This document shows positions 62,141 to 64,000 of a DNA stretch of 64,000 nucleotides, piece by piece. A program made the translations under genes and the position numbers. The notes under the pieces are model-generated. The model was not told where the DNA came from. It saw only the letters and a program-made list of their open reading frames with translations, and did not search any database. Within the stretch, counting starts at the first letter, position 1. Every line of letters begins with the position of its first letter. The stretch lies in the NCBI GenBank assembly GCA_963573385.1, contig CAUYLG010044529.1, positions 1-64,000 of the forward strand. Reading direction: 5' to 3'. Origin of the DNA: Cacajao melanocephalus. Lineage: Eukaryota; Chordata; Mammalia; Primates; Pitheciidae.

Positions 62141-62810
62141 ATGAGATGACGCAGAATTGGTTCTGATGATCTAGATATGTAGATACGAAAATAGCTTTTT
62201 AAAAATCTATTGCACAAGTATTTTCAGCCATCTTTCTTTTCTGAAGAATTCTGAAAAGCCCTTAAGACCTCATTGCTTGTCACTGTAAACACATTCACAC
62301 GCCCTTCTTTCATTTTACTTTTTTATAAATTGCATCCTCAACCTTTTTCTGTGTGAATTTCAAAGCTATTCAACCTATTAGAGGAACTCAGTGTCAGATA
62401 AATATAATATATTATAATTACTATTTTGGCCATAAGTCTTTTTTTTCCTTTAATGGAGCATACTCTTTGTGACCACTGAACCTTACTTCTGCTTGATTAG
62501 GCTCTTAGTATTTAATAAGCTTCAACAGGAAATGAGTAGAATTAGTAGTGTCTTGAATAATGAGCTGTTAATGTATTTTTAATGACCAAGATGTTCCAAC
62601 AAGAAACTTGTTGATTTTTGTCACTAAAATGTTATTTGAAAAATTATCTGCACGTAGCCTGGATGGTGTTTTATGTGAAGTCAGATGTTTTACTACATTT
62701 AGAGTACTCTTTTACAAGCCAACTTGATTTAGGGAAGTTGTTACAGGAAGAGGAAAAAGCTTAGCAATTAGAACTGAGTATAAACTGTAACATTTTTGTA
62801 GGATTTTAGT
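62141..62810. other. Unique AT-rich DNA
   Basis: No gene or clear repeat. Confidence 0.4.
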
Positions 62811-62815
62811 CACAG

Positions 62816-62848
62816 AAAAAAAAAAAAATATATATATATATATACACA

Positions 62849-62881
<33 letters not shown>
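62816..62881. repeat. A-run, (TA)n and (TG)16 compound microsatellite
   Basis: Poly-A (62816-62828), TA repeats (62828-62845) and TG repeats (62850-62881), directly before the Alu tail. Confidence 0.97.
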
Positions 62882-62882
<1 letters not shown>

Positions 62883-63180
62883 TTTTATTTTGTTTGTTTG
62901 AGATAGAGTCTTGCTCTGTTGCCCAGTCTAGAGGGCAATGGCATAATCTCAGCTCACTGAAAGCTCTGCCTCCCAGGTTCAAGTTATTTTCTTGCCTCAG
63001 CCTCCCAAGTAGCTGGGATTATAGGCCCCCAACACCGCGCCTGGCTAATTTTTGTATTTTTAGTAGAGATGAGGTTTCACCATCTTGGCCAGGCTGGTCT
63101 GGATCTCCTGACATCGTGATCCACCCGTCTAGGCCTCCCAAAGTGCTGGGATTATAGGCGTGAGCTATCATGCCTGGCCA
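62882..63180 (-). mobile_element. Alu, full-length
   Basis: Antisense dimer with 'ctcctgacatcgtgatccac' (late AluS/AluY type). The TG repeat abuts its poly-T side. Confidence 0.95.
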
Positions 63181-63344
63181 AAAATATATTTCTTATATAG
63201 GATCTCACGTTGTCTCTTTTGTTCCTTGCTTGATAGTAGCTATCAACCCATTTTACATATAGACAAAGTGGAAAAGCTTGTTCTATTTTTTTTTTTTTCT
63301 GTAAAACAGAAGGTTCATTTCTGTCTGGTCTGACTTTTTTAGTG

Positions 63345-63475
63345 GAAGAGATTATATAAGATTTCTGGGCCTCAGTTTCTTTATCTGTTAAATTAAGATA
63401 ATAAAGTACATGTGTCACAAGATATTGTAAAAATTAAATGAAATAATTCATGTAAAATACTTAGTAACTTATTCC
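63345..63475 (-). mobile_element. MIR
   Basis: 'tctgggcctcagtttcttta', 'tctgttaaattaagataata', 'aattaaatgaaataattcat'. Confidence 0.85.
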
Positions 63476-63554
63476 TTAGGACAAGTTAATTCATGTCACC
63501 TGTCTAAGATATTACTCCTTTGGGAAAATTTTGCATTTTAGTAGCTTTTAATAC

Positions 63555-63668
63555 TCTAATTGCATTGTGAGTTCCCTAAGGTCAAGGATTGTACTTTAAA
63601 CATTTTTCTTTTTATTCCTTGCATTTAGCACAATACTGGGCTTAAAGCAGGTGATTGATAAACACCTG
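63555..63668 (+). mobile_element. L2 3' end
   Basis: 'gtgagttccctaaggtcaag', 'ttgcatttagcacaatactg', 'aaagcaggtgattgataaac'. Confidence 0.82.
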
Positions 63669-64000
63669 TCAAAAGATTGCCTCCAAGGTGTCTTCCAGGA
63701 TTTACATGCCGTAATTACTTCCAACAGACTACTCCTTAAGGAGATACAGAATGTAAATTTGTACCTAGAGTCATCTGTTCCTTTTGTAGAATCATGGCCC
63801 AAGAATCCCAGGTTTCAAGTTAAGAAGCATGAAATTGGTTCCTTCAGTGATCATTCACTATGACATCAAAATCTTGCAATTGCAAATCCAAGATAGTAAT
63901 TAATTTAACTGCAATGAATCTATGGCTAGACACTGTCTCTCCAGCAAAAATGTAGCTGCAAATGCTTCCTGGGAGCAAATTTGAAGAGTAACGTGAAGTA
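63669..64000. other. Unique DNA to the window end
   Basis: No gene or repeat recognised. Confidence 0.4.

Overview
This window is primate, most likely human, nuclear DNA. It carries about twenty Alu copies (including a dimer with young-type AluY diagnostics and 7SL-like FLAM monomers), L1 3' ends of primate and older type, a THE1 solo LTR, MLT1 and ERV1 LTRs, and many old mammalian MIR and L2 fragments. No gene with an intact, recognisable protein product was found. The long open frames fall in repeats (L2 at 54.9 kb, LTRs at 7.8-9.1 kb, a GAT microsatellite at 21.8 kb), in a CpG island, or in plain noncoding DNA.

Layout. 1-13 kb: Alus, a THE1 LTR, the 3' end of a minus-strand ERV1 provirus (LTR plus polypurine tract), a possible processed pseudogene and a 1.27-kb ERV1-type solo LTR, then MLT1 LTRs, one of them inside a MIR. 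13-20 kb: minus-strand L1 pieces, antisense L2, and a long plus-strand L2 cut by an Alu. 20-32 kb: old LTRs, a GAT microsatellite, two adjacent Alus, L2 and MIR remnants, and an L2 locus split by two LTR insertions. Inside one of these is a 165-bp inverted near-copy of the other. 32.2-33.2 kb: tetranucleotide repeats and a duplicated 138-bp unit next to the only CpG island. The island has a CRE-like site, GC boxes and, on the minus strand, a strong-Kozak ATG with an open frame that ends at a consensus splice donor. 33-37 kb: antisense L2 with four Alus. 37-62 kb: Alu-poor DNA with many MIRs and several long repeat-free tracts rich in homeodomain, FOX and SOX-like motifs, which are candidate conserved regulatory elements. 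62.8-64 kb: a TA/TG microsatellite, an Alu and MIR/L2 tails.

Interpretation: an intergenic or intronic stretch around one CpG-island promoter, with possible distal enhancers to its right. I see no novel coding or defence-like system. The most unusual structures are the inverted LTR copy at 28.6/29.8 kb, three short perfect hairpins that look like template-switch products, and the CpG island with its minus-strand exon candidate. Repeat family names come from memory of consensus sequences, and repeat ends are usually good to about 10-30 bases.
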